Counted from the stretch's first letter, positions 22,428 to 36,466 are shown. The stretch: DNA of 64,000 nt from Spinellus fusiger (GCA_025094145.1 JALLLS010000075.1:107363-171362), one strand, 5' to 3'. Numbers and translations: made by a program. The notes: a model not told the origin generated them from the letters alone.

Positions 22428-23560
22428 CAGTCCTATGTAATAAGTGACTAGACAAAAGATAATTTTCTATTTTTTTATTCTTCAAATATAAAATAGAGGT
22501 CTTTTTCTTTCCTTTTATAACTTAATCAAAAGATGACACCAAGCAATGAAAATCAGCCAACTCTTAGCCAAGAACATAAAGATAGTCTCACTAAAAGAAG
22601 AGAGCATGACATGTTTATTAGAGGTCAAATCATAGGACAATGAGAAAGACATGCTACTTATCAAGAGATTGCTGACAATCTTGACATCCCAAAGAGCACA
22701 GTGGTCAATATTGTCCTATTGTATAAAAATAAAGGCATAAATCGACCCGGGATACTTACAGGAAAACCTGAAAAGGTTTCATCTACTTCAAAACTGGCAA
22801 TTGTTTTGTCTATTCGCAAAAAACCCATGCAAACAATTGCATATCATTTGAAAAATATGAATGATGCCGGCGTAAATATTTGCCATAAGACATTTATAAG
22901 ATACATGAATGAACTGGAGTTTTTTAATGCTCACATGGTTTGGGGTTGCTTTTGGCGTGAAGGTGTAGAAACTCTTGTACTCCTGGAGGGATCAGTTAAT
23001 CAATACAATTATTTCAATGTAATTACTAAATACTTTCTTCCCTGGTTTCAAAAATTGAAAGAGGACCTCAATGAGACCATTCTCTTCCAAGAAGACGGTG
23101 CTCCTTGCCACAAAGGAGCATATAGTAGATGGTACAAACAAAAGGGATGTATGATTGAAGGTTTTGATTTTTGGCCTGCACAAAGTCCAGATCTTAACCC
23201 AATTGAGCATGTCTGGGCTTATCATGAAGAGAAGATGGAGTTGCCTCGAACAAGCATAACCAATACAAAACAGCTTGAACAATGCTTGTGTAGTGAATGG
23301 GAGAAGATCTCAAATGAATTTATGGGAAATTTAGTGGATAGCATGCCAAAGAGGTGCTCCACTGTGATGAAGAATAAAGGCTCTACTACAAAGTACTGAG
23401 CAATATCTTTATAATAAAAATGTAGACAATCACCTAAAGAACAACTGTTCAAAATCTTGTGTTATTCCATGAACCTTTTATTATAAACATCTTAGACTGA
23501 TAGATATGCCTTTATTCTTCAAAAAAAAAGCTTTGTCTAGTCACTTATTACATAGGACTG
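22428..23560 (+). mobile_element. Tc1-like element with precise TIRs (family D)
   Basis: The 1133-bp element has about 29-30-bp terminal inverted repeats beginning CAGTCCTATGTAATAAGTGA, essentially identical at both ends. It is bordered by TA at 22426-22427 and 23561-23562. It carries one transposase frame (22533-23399) with an internal deletion and a stop. The near-perfect TIRs suggest a fairly recent insertion compared with the other elements. Confidence 0.93.
22533..23399 (+). pseudogene. Family D Tc1-like transposase, internally deleted
   Basis: Reading from ATG 22533 gives MTPSNENQPTLSQEHKD and an HTH region (YQEIADNLDIPKSTVVNIV), with an in-frame TGA near 22641. The frame from 22701 stays open to 23399. 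It passes directly from KTFIRYMNELEFFNA to HMVWGCFW, so the segment with the first catalytic Asp (usually WSDES) has been deleted. ILFQEDGAPCHKGAYSRWY (second Asp) and SPDLNPIEHVW (Glu) are intact, and the C-terminus KGSTTKY is typical. It is not catalytically competent. Confidence 0.9.
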
Positions 23561-23562
23561 TA

Positions 23563-24968
23563 TTTCCAACACTATAAGAGATATATTATTAAATCAACAA
23601 AGTTATCTATATTTTGTTAATTTATTTTTCTGTTAGATAAGGGTGTGTTGAATATCTATTTGACTCTTACACTTATTCAACATTGCTCAAACCACAAGAT
23701 GATGGTATTGAATAACTTAAGAATATGTCAATACAAAAACACTCTGATTTAATACCACCAGAATACTTGTATAATCACGAGATTGAGAACTAGACATGTC
23801 AATATCATGATGTAATGTCCTTTTTGCACATAATGGCTGATCTTGACGATAGAATCTATGTATGAGCGAGCCTTCCAAGAAGTAGTAGATCAGAGTTGTT
23901 ATATATTTTCCTGATCTACATTTTAATTCTGGTTGCCTATTAGGTATTAGATGAACAGCCAAAAATTACGATTTAAACACAGTCTAACTGTATGTGGATA
24001 AAAGACTAAAAGAAGAGAATGAACATCTTATTGCTTGTTAATGTAAGTCATACATGGTGTTATTTGTTTTGATCAAAACCATGCTTTTTTTATATAGATG
24101 GTAAGATGTTTAGAATAAGAATTAAACAGCGTAGATGACTTTTGACTATTGGTTTACTGATCAATGGATGTTTGGCTATTATCAGAAGACAAAGCATATT
24201 GACTATTCTCCGAGCCAACTAAAAAGAATAGATTGATTGTACAGAGAGCCAGCGTATTACATACCTGATTTACTCAGTCATAAGTGAGTATGCGAACCAG
24301 TGATGTATTTCTCAGAATAAAATAGTCTTTTAGTCTAAGAACAGTTAAAAGTGATATTAGGTCGTAGATGTGCCGTGACAACTGCTTGTGATGCAGTTTA
24401 GAGAATGTTGCTCAAGAGAGAGTAGATACCAATGATAGATACCCCCTTCTTTAATCAGATAGGCAAAGTGATCGTTTTGTAGTTCAGAAATCCAAAGGAG
24501 TAAGTTCTTGGATGAGGTCCAGTCAATTTCTTGTGCAATAAGAGCACCATGATGAATCTAAGGCTGTCAAGAAGCTGCAATGAGTTAATATATTATTGTT
24601 GATTGGAAATCAGTTAAACCTCTATTTAAACAATAGACTCATGGGTGTCCTTTCCTCACTTATCCGATATAATGGTAATATAGTGTGGGTTATTCAAGAA
24701 CAGTGAATAGTATCTAAGACGAAAAAAGAAGATCAATAATACAAAACAATAACTTATACATACCTTACTGTATGAATTTTATTTATTTAATAATAAAGAC
24801 ATAGAAGATAAGGCATTCATTCTTCTCTGGGAAGATTTGATAGTTTCTTGGGATTGAAGGGATATTTACCAACTGTCTATCACTATTTTTATTTATTTAT
24901 ATCTGTGTTACGCTTAAATACTGCGCATTCATCGTTGTCTTTCTTCTTTGTCTTTCTTTTTATATACA
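23563..24968. other. Intergenic region upstream of RAD54
   Basis: No gene is recognised. The open frame at 23717-23962 (minus) resembles nothing known. The last ~60 bp before the RAD54 ATG are rich in TTTCTT pyrimidine motifs, a common fungal promoter context. Confidence 0.45.
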
Positions 24969-27900
24969 ATGATTAAGACTGCCTACAAGACTAACACCCG
25001 TACCGTACACCAAAGCAAACGTAGTTATGTTATGGATTCTGACGATGACTTTATACCTGTTTCATCTGCAGCACAGGCGAACACTAGAGTTCCCAAGAAA
25101 CAAAAGACAGACCGTGTTGCCCATAACAACAAAAGCCACAATGTTCGTTTAGAAGTGAAATCAGCGAGGAGTTCATCGAATAAAGTATCTATTGACAGTG
25201 ACAGTGACAGTGACAGTGACAGTGACAGTGACGATGAAGACATTGGAAACGATGACGATGAAGAAGACGATGAGTATGATGACAACAGCAATGAATCAAA
25301 GATGTCAACCCTTAAAAAAGTTCATACAAGCCCAGTTGCACTTTCAAGAAAATCATCTGTACGTGGATATCATCCCAAAGAAACAGTAACCATTCACGGA
25401 AGAGCACCAACAGCACTTCCACTCATGCGTGGAGTGACAAAAGGCTACGATCCCATGTCTGTACTATTAAAGCCTTTTGTCTCACCCCTAAAGCAGAAGG
25501 AAGGATCAAAATTGTTTAGTTCAGTCAACACTAGTCAAAAAACACTGGGAATACGACGGCGCCCAGCAGCTCTAAAGCCTCTTCACGACCACAACAACGA
25601 AGCTGCTATTGTGTTGTGGAATCCCGAGACAGATGTTGTTCCAGAAGAAGACAATGAAGACAATGAAGATAAAACTCCGTCGGTGAAGCGTGAAAAAAGT
25701 ATTGCCGAGATACTGGGCATAGCAAAGAGAGTGGATGTTAAGACTCCAGTGGTGGTGGACCCACACTTGGTCAAAGTACTTCGCCCCCACCAGATTGAAG
25801 GATTAAAATTCATGTACCGATGTACAAGTGGTAAAGTGCAAAGAGATGCCTTTGGGTAAGTGGATCTTATATAGTACTTTTAAGTCTTTTACTAACATTT
25901 CTTATCGGTTGCTATAGATGCATCATGGCAGATGAGATGGGACTAGGAAAAACGGTATGTTTTTTATTATTTAATTTTGAATCTTATAACAACTAGTGTT
26001 AATTAAATTTCAGTTACAATGTATAGCTCTTATATGGACACTGTTATGTCAATCTGAAGTATTGGGAAAACCTACCATCAACAAAGCCATTATTGCTTGT
26101 CCTGCAAGTTTAGTGAGAAACTGGGAAAAGGAGTTTGGTAATTCAGAACTGATCTTGTACATTCAATTGTCCGTATTAACAAGCAAAGATATATTTTATT
26201 CTATCTATGTTGTATCCATATTCTTCTTTAGTCAAGTGGTTAGGTGAAGTTGCAGTTCGTCCTATGGTTTTGGACAGTGCAGAAAGTAAAGAAAAGATAA
26301 CAATAATTAAGCAGTGGGCTGCATCTCAGGGAAAAGTGGCAAACCCTGGTAGGATAAAGTTGGACATATTACATTGTATGAATTAATATTAACTCGTGTA
26401 TTTAATATTCAGTTTTAATCATTTCATACGAAAGTTTACGATCACACGCCAAGTATTTTGATAAATGTCCTGTGGGTCTTCTTCTGTGTGATGAGGGGCA
26501 CAGACTGAAAAATAAAGGTATTTCTATTTGTTGTCTTTCTTTGATAGAGACTACTCATACTCTAGACCTTTTCTTCTAATGATTATTATTATACCCACAG
26601 ACTCGATGCTATTTCAAGAGTTGAGTAGAATAGATGCAAAGAGAAAAGTGATTCTTTCTGGAACACCAATTCAAGTAGGTTGACTATATGTTTGGCCTAT
26701 ACAAAGATACTCATATTTTTCTAATTAGAATGAGCTGATCGAATACTATGCCCTCTTGAACTTTATTAATCCCGGCCTACTGGGCACTCCTGAGAGCTTC
26801 CGACGTAATTATGATGTGCCAATAGCTAGGGGTAGAGATGTGGATGCCTCAGATCAAGATCATGCTATATGTGATCTAAAAGTAAAGGAGCTGTGGGCAA
26901 TAGTATCCAAATTCACCATTCGCCGAACTAATAATTTACTAACAAAGTATTGTAAGTATTTCTTACTCCATATTCCATGTTGAGGTTTTCTTACACTATT
27001 TATAGTACCAGTAAAGTATGAGCACGTTGTTTTTTGTAGACCATCAAACATACAATCCTTACTTTACAAGAATTACTTGAAATCAAATGAAGTGAAAAAA
27101 CACCTTACAGATGAGAATAGTCAACCATTAAATGTAGAGTCAACACAAAAAAGAACTTATAACTTATAAATACTTTCAATTTAGGCAATTAATATCCTCA
27201 AGAAGCTTTGCAACCATCCATGCTTACTAAAACCTGAAGATATTGAAGGTTCAAAAGATATCTTGGGCAACAATCATTCTATTAATTCACATGACAAGCA
27301 GCTTGACGTCTCATTGTCCGGAAAATTCATAGTTCTTTCTCGGTATATTCTTTTCATTAACTCTAATGAAAAAACTAATATTTTTAAATAGAATGTTATC
27401 AAAAGTCAAGAATGAGACCAATGATAAGATAGTGCTTATTAGCAACTACACCCAGACACTCGATCTGTTTGAAACACTGTGCAAACATATGTCGTATGTA
27501 TTTATGATGGATGCCCTTGAATAATAAAAATAATAACATATCATCTATCTTATTAGCTATGGCTGTCTGCGTCTAGATGGAACCATCAATGCAAAGAAAA
27601 GACAGAAGCTTGTTGATCGCTTTAATGATCCAGACGGTGAAGAGTTTATTTTTCTTCTTAGCAGCAAGGCGGGCGGATGTGGCCTTAACTTGATTGGAGC
27701 CAATCGACTTGTCTTATTCGACCCTGACTGGAACCCAGCCTCTGATCAACAAGCACTTGCCCGTGTTTGGAGAGATGGTCAGACTAAAGACTGTAAGTGA
27801 ACATAAGGGATAACTTTTAAATAGAAGTATTAATATTTGTTATAAAAGGCTTTATATACCGACTAATAACTTCTGGAACAATTGAAGAAAAAATATTTCA

Positions 27901-28340
27901 GAGACAATCACACAAACAGTCGCTGTCAAACTGTGTTGTTGACGAATCTACAGATAGTGGACGTCACTTTTCTATAGCAGATATGCGACAACTATTTCAG
28001 TTAAATACAGAAAGTGAATGTGAGACTCACGAAACATTTAAATGTAAGTACAAGGCTTATTTCTGCATATCTTTAATATCAATTTCTCTCTATAAAGGTA
28101 AACGCTGTATAAAGGGTAAGCAATTCAAATCCCTTGATGATATGAAGTATGGAGAGTGTAGCACGTAAGTTTTATCATTATTGCTCTTTTTATTACTTGT
28201 TTTGACTCTTTTTCTTTTCAATTATTAGCTGGAACCACTACGACCATACTCTCACTCGTCTAAATGACACAATTCTGTCAGAGGAAAGCAAAGAAAACAC
28301 AGTGACATTTGCTTTTGAGTTTATATCGTCTATGAAGTAG
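24969..28340 (+). CDS. rad54: RAD54-type SNF2 DNA translocase (homologous recombination)
   Basis: Rad54 remodels chromatin and drives Rad51-mediated strand invasion in the nucleus. Fourteen exons join in frame: 24969-25855, 25918-25954, 26014-26137, 26232-26348, 26413-26517, 26601-26674, 26729-26951, 27006-27133, 27185-27342, 27392-27493, 27557-27792, 27849-28043, 28098-28164 and 28229-28340, giving 854 aa. The N-terminus (about 280 aa) is charged, with an SDSDSD run encoded by GACAGT repeats. Then come [26 protein letters not shown] (Walker A, residues ~297-308), [22 protein letters not shown] (Walker B, ~413-421), [39 protein letters not shown] and [15 protein letters not shown]. The C-terminal zinc-like CKRCIKGK and a WNHY segment are typical of Rad54 rather than other SNF2 proteins. 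Introns are 49-94 bp. Confidence 0.96.
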
Positions 28341-31300
28341 GATTATTCTATACATATATTATACATAGCATTGCATCTATTTTAATTTATTATTATCACA
28401 ACCAACAGACACCAAAAAAATTAAATAATAACTAAGGCAAATTGTTTAAATAAGAATAGATAAAGGGTGCCTTACAAATAAAAATAAAAATAAAACCGAA
28501 AGGTCCAGCTAGACTTTTTACTATTGTATATTTATCTAATCTTTTGTTAAATTGTGTATATAAAACTAATAATGCAAAATATCCAAGATATAAAAACCAC
28601 TCACTATTCTTTGGGGATATTAAGTGTTAAAATAATTCAAACAATAGCATTAGTTTGGAAGGCTTTATGTTTATGCTGACTTTGTGCATTCAAACTAACT
28701 AATCTATTAAGTTATGATGAGACGCAGTTTTTATTTGGAGAGCTAATCCAAAAAGTAAGTTCAATAAATATTAATCATGTATATTAGTACATTTATTCAT
28801 GCGAGAAAATGCAACAGTTCTAATATTAAGCATCGATATGCTTAATCTCTGATACACTTATTTATCTCTATAGCTCTTGATTTATAAAACATACGAAGCT
28901 ATCATTTTATACCATAAGATCTTGATTGTTGACCTTTGCTCTAGTTGTGCTGTTCCTGAAAAATGTGTAGTACACAACTACAAATCAATACGTATCAATA
29001 TATTGATTGAAGAAAGAGGCAACAAGTAGAAACAGGTGGTCATAAATTAGGAAGAGTCATCACACAGTGTGTCGGTGGTTTAGATTGTTTCTGTTATCAG
29101 TTATGGTTGATTGTTAACTTTTTAAAACTCTCTTTAAGTACTTACTAACTAACTCATATAGACACTCTCAATTAATTCATTAAAAGTATTACTAAAATAT
29201 TCTTAAAGGCATATAAAGCCACGCTATATAAAATGCACTATCTATTCATCTATAACGACTACGAGTGTATTTCTTTAGTTCATAAAGTAAAGTAAAACTG
29301 CCACTTAGTGTAATTAGTCCTAAGTTGTAATTTTGTATAGTAAAAGTCACTAAATACACTCAATAAAAGCAATAGTCATAGTACACTTGAGTGAGATGGA
29401 CAGTGCTTTCTTATGAATGAAAATAAAACACACGCTTTTGTATGACTGGTCAAGGTCTCTTGTATATAACACGGTCCATGTATCATTGTCTTGGTATCAT
29501 CATCAGATCAAAGAAAGAAGTCTCTTTACAGTGTAATGTGCGTTGCTCATATTAATGATAAAAACGAGGCTTATGGGAAAGGTGGAAGAGATATTCTATA
29601 TAGAGAATGACTCTGCCATAAAAGGATATTTGTGTAGAGTGTACGCGTAAGAGTCAAAAATCAATCAACGACCACCCATAATCAATAGGACACACTCTAT
29701 TTTACTTTGATATTTATTAGAATAAAATAAAAATAGGATGGGGAGGCACCTGTACCAGCGCCTCAATCTGTGTAGTACCTTATATAGAATTGTCTGTTTA
29801 GGATCAGATTCTACCGCAGAAGATCACACCGCGTAATAATGATGATTTTTGGATTAGTACAAGTGTAATCCCAGGGCCTCAAGGCCCCAGTGTTCTCCCC
29901 AATTTTTTATCTGCGCTGGACGTACTTAAGCCGCCTTTTTGGAAGATTTGTTCAACTTGTGGTGTTCCTTATAATATATGCCTATTTATGGCTTTATAGC
30001 CTACACTTTCAAGAGAAAAGCTACCAGAACAAGAGTCAATACTCTTCAGACTAAGCACAACACAAAACAGTAATATAATAGCAGCAGTATATACCAAGTG
30101 TAGGGTAGATATGTCCTTTATACTCTATAGGACACACGGTAAGCTCATGGATAATGAGTCATACACGTGACTGATCCAACGTTCAGCAAAAGAATCAATA
30201 GTAAAAAGATCGAGTTTGGATCGATTGTTCAATATGTGTCTAGCTTACATACATTTTCTATAGTAAAATATACTACACTAGGATTAAAACCAATAAAATC
30301 TATAAAGTAATCATGGATAAGGTGGTGGGAATAAAGTAGCAAAGGCATCAGACAAAACCCATCGGGTATAAGCACAGTTAGAGAGTCTATCACACACGTG
30401 ACACCCCTTATTTTTCACGCTTTGTCTCGCCCTCATAATCAAGCTGAGAACAATCTTCCTTCTTCCCTTTTTAACCAGTACAGCTCACTTCTTTGGTGCT
30501 ACAACTTTATGCGTCCAAGTGATATAGTATCTGCATGATTAGCAGAGAAGGAAATGAGTATGTGTTGTTTTTATAAAGAAAATATGCAAAAGTATTTGTT
30601 ATCAAAGTAGCCCGTAATTAATTGTGGGACCATAGACATCAATCACGAAGTAATGCTTTTGCTCTTATTCTAGCAGTGATAATACCCCCATAATTATTGG
30701 AGATTGGATCTACTTCAAAAACTATGACAGGATCAGACTCGATCTTGATTATATAAAGCATTGCATTTCTGTGCATGCCTCATTTCAAACAATATCAACA
30801 TGCTAGATGAGGCCTATAGTCAGGCTGTACGAAAAGCATGAAAGTAGCATCTCTACACTGCCCTCTGCCATTCTCCCGACACTTGCCTTGATTATTTGAG
30901 TTCTTTCTTGTTGTTCTCTGAATAAGAATTCTGTTGACATAGGCTTCACAGATAAGAAATGAATGGAGGGATATAGTTAGTTATTGTGAGATACAGCACT
31001 TAGATTAGAGTTTAACTTGTGATTAAAGACAGTTGACGCATAAATAGGAACAGAGGAATTTAGATCGACATTAATAAACAGAGAGCCTAAAGCATAATAA
31101 AGAAGTGGAGCAAACATAGGGCAATAAGTGAGTCCTATTTTTTATATCATCATTTACTAATAGAGATGATGCGATTTCTTCTACAATTCCTATCTGAATG
31201 GCAAACAATAATGCTAGCTCTTATTGAATATAGTGTATTACACCTTTTTATAATAGTTTTTCAAGTGGGATTATTTCATAATAATTTTCATAATACTAAG

Positions 31301-31546
31301 AACAAGATGTGTGTTTGGTAATAAAGAGCTACATTTATCAAACATATATGCTATAGTTTTTATAGCTAATCGTATACTTTTGTAAGCTGTACTAACTGAG
31401 ATTACAATATCAGTGCCTCTTGAAATGCATTGACTCAATCCTTCAACATTTTCAACAAACCCAGTCTAAAATACTTACTCTTCTGTACTATCATCTCCTT
31501 TTACTTCTCAATCCGAGAGCATCACAACTATTAAAATTACAAGTAA
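28341..31546. other. Long AT-rich gene-free stretch
   Basis: I see no supportable gene. Minor features are a perfect GGGCCT/AGGCCC hairpin at about 29873-29886 and a GC-richer patch at 29730-29960 without a coherent frame. A few polypurine runs are also present. No tRNA boxes were found. Confidence 0.4.
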
Positions 31547-31966
31547 ATGTCTGCGACTACAGTCCATTCAATATTTAAGGAACATGCCTATGTACAAGTC
31601 AATGGTGCCACACCAGGCACAATAGAACTATCATCAAAATATGTCTTGAATGATGAGAAAACAAACTCACTTGATTCTACTGTTCTTGAGACCTCTTTTA
31701 AAAAAAAGTGAGTCTATATAAAAAAAAAGATACTATGGCCCAAGATGTCTAATAATACACCAAGAAATACGTTAATAGGCATATAAAAATTAACATTATT
31801 TCGGCAGTTCAAAGTCAATACCGCTCACAATTGCACTGATATATTTGCACTGCTGGTAAATAGATCACACATCTATCTGGCGCAATGGCAAGTTAGAGAT
31901 AAAAAGAATAAAAAGCCAGCTGATGATTTTACCTACTCATTGCTGTACTATTCACCGTGCAAATGA
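31547..31966 (+). CDS. Possible small two-exon gene of unknown function
   Basis: ATG 31547 opens a frame of about 54 codons (MSATTVHSIFKEHAYVQVNG start) that runs into AAAAAAAA|GTGAGT, a good donor. After about 100 bp, TTTCGGCAG|TTC is a good acceptor, followed by a 52-codon open frame (starting FKVNTAHNCTDIFALL) ending at TGA 31964-31966. Exons 31547-31707 and 31808-31966 would give about 106 aa. As written, the exons are one nucleotide out of phase because the A run has eight A; nine would fuse the frames. Codon-like composition on both sides of the splice supports a gene or recent pseudogene. I do not recognise the family. Confidence 0.4.
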
Positions 31967-33204
31967 TATGTATTCTGAAAGAGATACTATATTTGAAAGA
32001 CACTTCATACACCAGCCAGATTACTACTGATATTTTCCTATAATATATTCAGTTTCATCTATTTATCATAAACATGGCATTTAAATAGAGAGAACTCTTG
32101 TTTATCAGACTAGTGATGCATTTAAGGTTGTATGCTGGATATAAAATACAAAAAAGTACTTTGCAAATGCTCTTGTTTGTGAGGAAAATAACAGACACAC
32201 ATTAAACTAGTGTCTAGAGATGGTAGTCTGTATATTGTATTATTATTTTACAATACATAAAAGAAATATAAATAAATATGAGGATATATGTCATTATATA
32301 CGTTTATTTTTAAAGTATATTAAAGCTATGTCTATTATTATTTCAGGTAGTTCCATCTATTCTTCAAGAGAATAGACGTTTATATTGTATGTATCATTAG
32401 AATACACAGTAATTATTACCTAACAGCATAATGTTAAATAATATCAGTAGAAGCAAAGGTAAAAACGCGTTCTGAATCCAGTGGCATACTATACGGAATG
32501 TCTCCCGGCCTTCTATGACTGTTTAAATATGATTGTCAGGTAAAAATATTTCTTCCGCTCTTTGATTGGCCTGGAGACTACTACACACACCAGGAGATAG
32601 TAGTAGGCTTATTGGTGAGTGTGAATAAACCACCAATAGTTTGTTAGTGCTGTCACATCATCCTGCTTATTTAAAATCCAAAGTACAAAAGCAGCCTATA
32701 AGCGATGAGTTCCTGAACATAGCATAACACATATAGGATGTACAACCTAAACATTACCAAAGTCCAGTACATGTAGTAATGAGTAAATGCCCCATTAAGA
32801 ATAGATCGACAGAAATACATCATCCACTGAGCAAATTTTTTTTTCTTTTTGTTCTCTCGCTGAGAGTCTGGCTGTGTCAATGCAAAACAAAGGTCGGTCT
32901 TTGATATAAATGGGTGCATAAAAGTGGCAGTAAAGTGAAGAAATCAATAAAAAATAGATCAAAATTAGTGTTTCATTCTCTTTAACTATATGTCAGTGAT
33001 AAAACAGAGAATACATAATAAACTAGGTGATAGACAGAATAAAAAGAAGTCAAGAAGCGAAAGACTCAGGTCTTCTTGCATGCGATAAAATATGAGCTTT
33101 AACACCAGAGTGTACCGTGACTATCACAATACAAAATTGAATATAATGACAGCCAGGTCGCGTCTTCCCTTCTTTTTTATGATTCTCTCTCTCTTTCATC
33201 CGCT
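31967..33204. other. Intergenic, nothing recognised
   Basis: AT-rich DNA. The minus-strand open frame at 32671-32919 contains no recognisable motif and lacks a coding context. Confidence 0.4.
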
Positions 33205-33304
33205 CATTTATAACCCACTACATTCATTTATAACTCATTACGTTCATTTATAACCCATTAAAATCATTTATAACCCATTACAATCATTTATAACCCATTA
33301 CAAT
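33205..33304. repeat. 20-bp minisatellite, five units
   Basis: Five head-to-tail units of CATTTATAACCCATTACAAT, with one to three changes in the first three units and the last two identical. The array ends into CATTAAAAATAAAC. Confidence 0.95.
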
Positions 33305-35416
33305 CATTAAAAATAAACACAGACACAGACACAAGAATCAAGGTAAGGACTCACACAAAGAGAATGGTATTCAGTCTTACTTAATCTCGGGTTTAATATG
33401 TGCCTTTGCCTTCATCTTTCGGATTATTCACTTGTCTCATCACGATAAAAACTTCAAATGCAAATATTGCCATCTCAAACCTGCTACTCAAAAGAAAAAA
33501 TATTTTGTATGTACTAGCACACTCACAAGGAAAGAAGAACAAGCCGTCGACATTACCATACCTAAACAACTATATCTCAAGTAAAGAAAAAAGCCGTGAT
33601 ATTCTTAATAATCTTTGATTATATATCCAGAAAGGTAAGTATGTGGTAGAGATGAGACAAAGAGATCTAAAGTATAGCACTGTCTATGCAGTTAAACAAA
33701 AAGTAAACAGCCCTCTCTGGTGAAAATTAAGACAACAACATTCTCTCTGGAATATTCTGCTGGTCAGAATATACACTCATGCTCTGATGAACAAACTGTT
33801 ATGTTGAGTACCTAGCCTGAATCTTTTATCGATGAAGTATCCACTGATCTCAACTCCTCTTTTGTCGGGCCATCCACTCAATGGACTCAAGTCAATAATA
33901 TACATGCCGTTTAATCGAGCCTCTGGTGAGTGACTATGGATTCAAGTCTTATTCTACATTATCTAATATACCATCTAAGAAAACGCTTTCAAAATCCAAG
34001 TAAAGTCTTGATACAACAAATACTACTGCGATTGTTTCCAAGATATCCAAGGATTTTAGCTGATCATTATCTGAGCTAAATATTTTATCTGTTGGTAAAC
34101 TATTGACTGGATATGATTCTGGATCTGGCATTCCTACTCCTACTCCTACTCCTACAAAGGAAGCATCCAGTACGGACAAGCTCATAGTCAAGTCTGTAAC
34201 AACAACAACAACAACAACAGATATAACACTGTTTACTTTCAAATACTTGTTTGGAATATTAACATCCCAAGCAAATAACCAAATATCAAATTTCCTTTCA
34301 TCTTCTAAAGATGATTCAAGTCAAATGGATGGATGATCCAAAACTATATCAAGACCTATTAGTACTCTATCTACTATCTCTGGTGCCACAAGCAAGATCC
34401 ATCAACAAACAAGTATCTCATTACTCTGGATCCCTTGAAAAGTTGTTTTGGTTATGATGCCACAGTATCCTCAGTGACAACAAGAACGTTTACTGAAGCA
34501 TCTACAAATGCAATACCACTTCCAAGTGTGAACACTGGTCCGAGGGTAGGAAACAATTCTATTGTATCATGGTATCCTACTATTGAATAGACATAGCCAT
34601 ATGATTGTCAATATCAACCAATGCATGGATGACATTAGGCCGACTACTATGTCTTTTGAATTACCATATGCTGAACAACACACATTGGATGCACTGAAAA
34701 GGCTTATGAGTAGTCAGAATCAAACGTACAACAATCTTATAAGCAACTCTTGACTACAACATGCAGACATAATGGAAAGCACTGCATAACACAACGCTCT
34801 ATGATTCAAGTAAGTACAAAGGGATAGGATCAATAACAAAGTCATCTAATGATTGGATCAATAGCTCTCTCACATCATAGCCATTCGTTTTTATTGATAG
34901 CTTCAATCAACAGAAAGTTAATCTACCGCAGTCAAATAACAGCTTCACTATGCTGCTAATGCTGATATTTCACTAGAATCACACAAGAATCGAATTGAGA
35001 GCACAAGAAGGCTTCTCGAATATAGCCTTGAGGATGAGTAAGTCTATCTCTGTCTGCTTAGGATTGATCTGTCTAATCACTCATATTCTAGTTAATTCCT
35101 TACCTTGGCTATTCATATCAACAATAGGATGGATAAGTACAAGGGTTATATTATTGAAGTCAAAAGAACAGCAGAACCACGGATTGGTGACAAGGCAGCA
35201 TCGCTTTATGAATTTACCAAGACTATTCAGTCACACAATCAGACCCATTCTACATTTGCTCGTTGTGTACCTCGTATCCATGCCATGTAAGTAGGCATTG
35301 GATCCATTATGTTTGGTGTCAGAGATTATACTCAAAACAAAACAAAACAACAGCCTTTTTCTTGCCTATTATAAGCATGCTATTTGAAAACCACGAAGAA
35401 AACAACAGTATCATAT
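33305..35416. other. Decayed Ser/Thr-rich coding remnants
   Basis: Several short frames on the plus strand look coding but are interrupted by stops. One at 34103-34336 has a (PT)n stretch and an ACA-encoded poly-Thr run. Others cover 34440-34590, 34562-34753 and 35105-35290. Their Ser/Thr-rich composition suggests a surface or signalling protein, or a mobile-element ORF, now eroded. It directly abuts the ~1.05 kb repeat, so the repeat may be the downstream part of the same unit. No family was recognised. Confidence 0.35.
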
Positions 35417-36466
35417 CTTATCTTGGGACACTCTTGGGATTTCTAGTTGGGCCTTCTGGAGCTACTCATGTTTTTATTCTCTCTCTCTCTTTCTCTCTCT
35501 CTCTTCATTATCTTCATTATCATTATGAAGCAATTACTTATATCCAGAAACTAAGTGATCTCAGTCTGGTCAAATCAACCTATAACTTTTCTTAGCTATT
35601 AAGTTAGTTATCTCTATTTGAACCATCACTAGTATGTTGTCTATTGGATTATACTATTGAACTATTGAACCATTAAAATTATTAAAATAAAATTGTTATC
35701 AATCTATATTTGTCTGTAACAGCATTGTAAAGCCATAGATAGGATGTAACCGCTCTAGGTTTCTCATACTGGTTTCTTTTTAACAATGAACATATATGGA
35801 TTTCTCTATACCGTTTACTTGATAAAATACCGTGGATGGCTTCATAAAAGCATTTTAGATGATTGAGATAACAACAGTTTAGAGGCCCATTTGATCTTTT
35901 GCAGGAGCTGGTAGGAACAATTACTACCATAAGCGAAGTATCCTACATATTGGATATACTTTACTCTTCTGTGCATAAGCTGTTGAATCATTGATAGGAA
36001 AATGCCTTGGTAGAATATCACAAGAAAAATATGAGTAGCATTGATACCATAGCAACAGTGATAAAGATCAATTGGAATGTCTAATTGTATAGTATTAAGC
36101 TCATCGACACTACAACAGATTCATAAGCACATCTATTGAGGGTGATGAGAAGAGTTATCCCATGTCTTTATTTAATGAGTTGTGATATAAACTCATCAAA
36201 AGTAGAAGCAGTAGGCCTTTTATAAAAGGTCTTTTGTTGTTAATAAAGCACTATGTTTGTGATGTACAGTGTGAATTACATGTACAGTGACCTTCTCTTA
36301 ATGTGAGAAATTGGCTTTTATTAAGGACTCATGAACAATAATGGTGTGGTTCTGAAGACTGGTGATTTTGTATGTAGAAGGTATAGGATACAACCAGTGC
36401 AAAAATAAACGACTGTGATCGTAAGTATTTATTCATTTACTAAAATATCAGCCTAGGGTTGAAATA
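35417..36466. repeat. ~1.05 kb direct repeat, copy 2
   Basis: Same sequence and orientation as 1-1044, with scattered substitutions and a slightly longer CT run. The right edge is sharp: GGTTGAAATA is followed by ATAAAATCC here and by CTGTAACAC at the first copy. On the left this copy continues seamlessly into the decayed region before 35417. Confidence 0.9.

Noticed and set aside
25025..25389. Poly-Ser and Thr-Val repeat frames
   Set aside because: Shadows of the GACAGT repeat that encodes the acidic SDSDSD run of RAD54.
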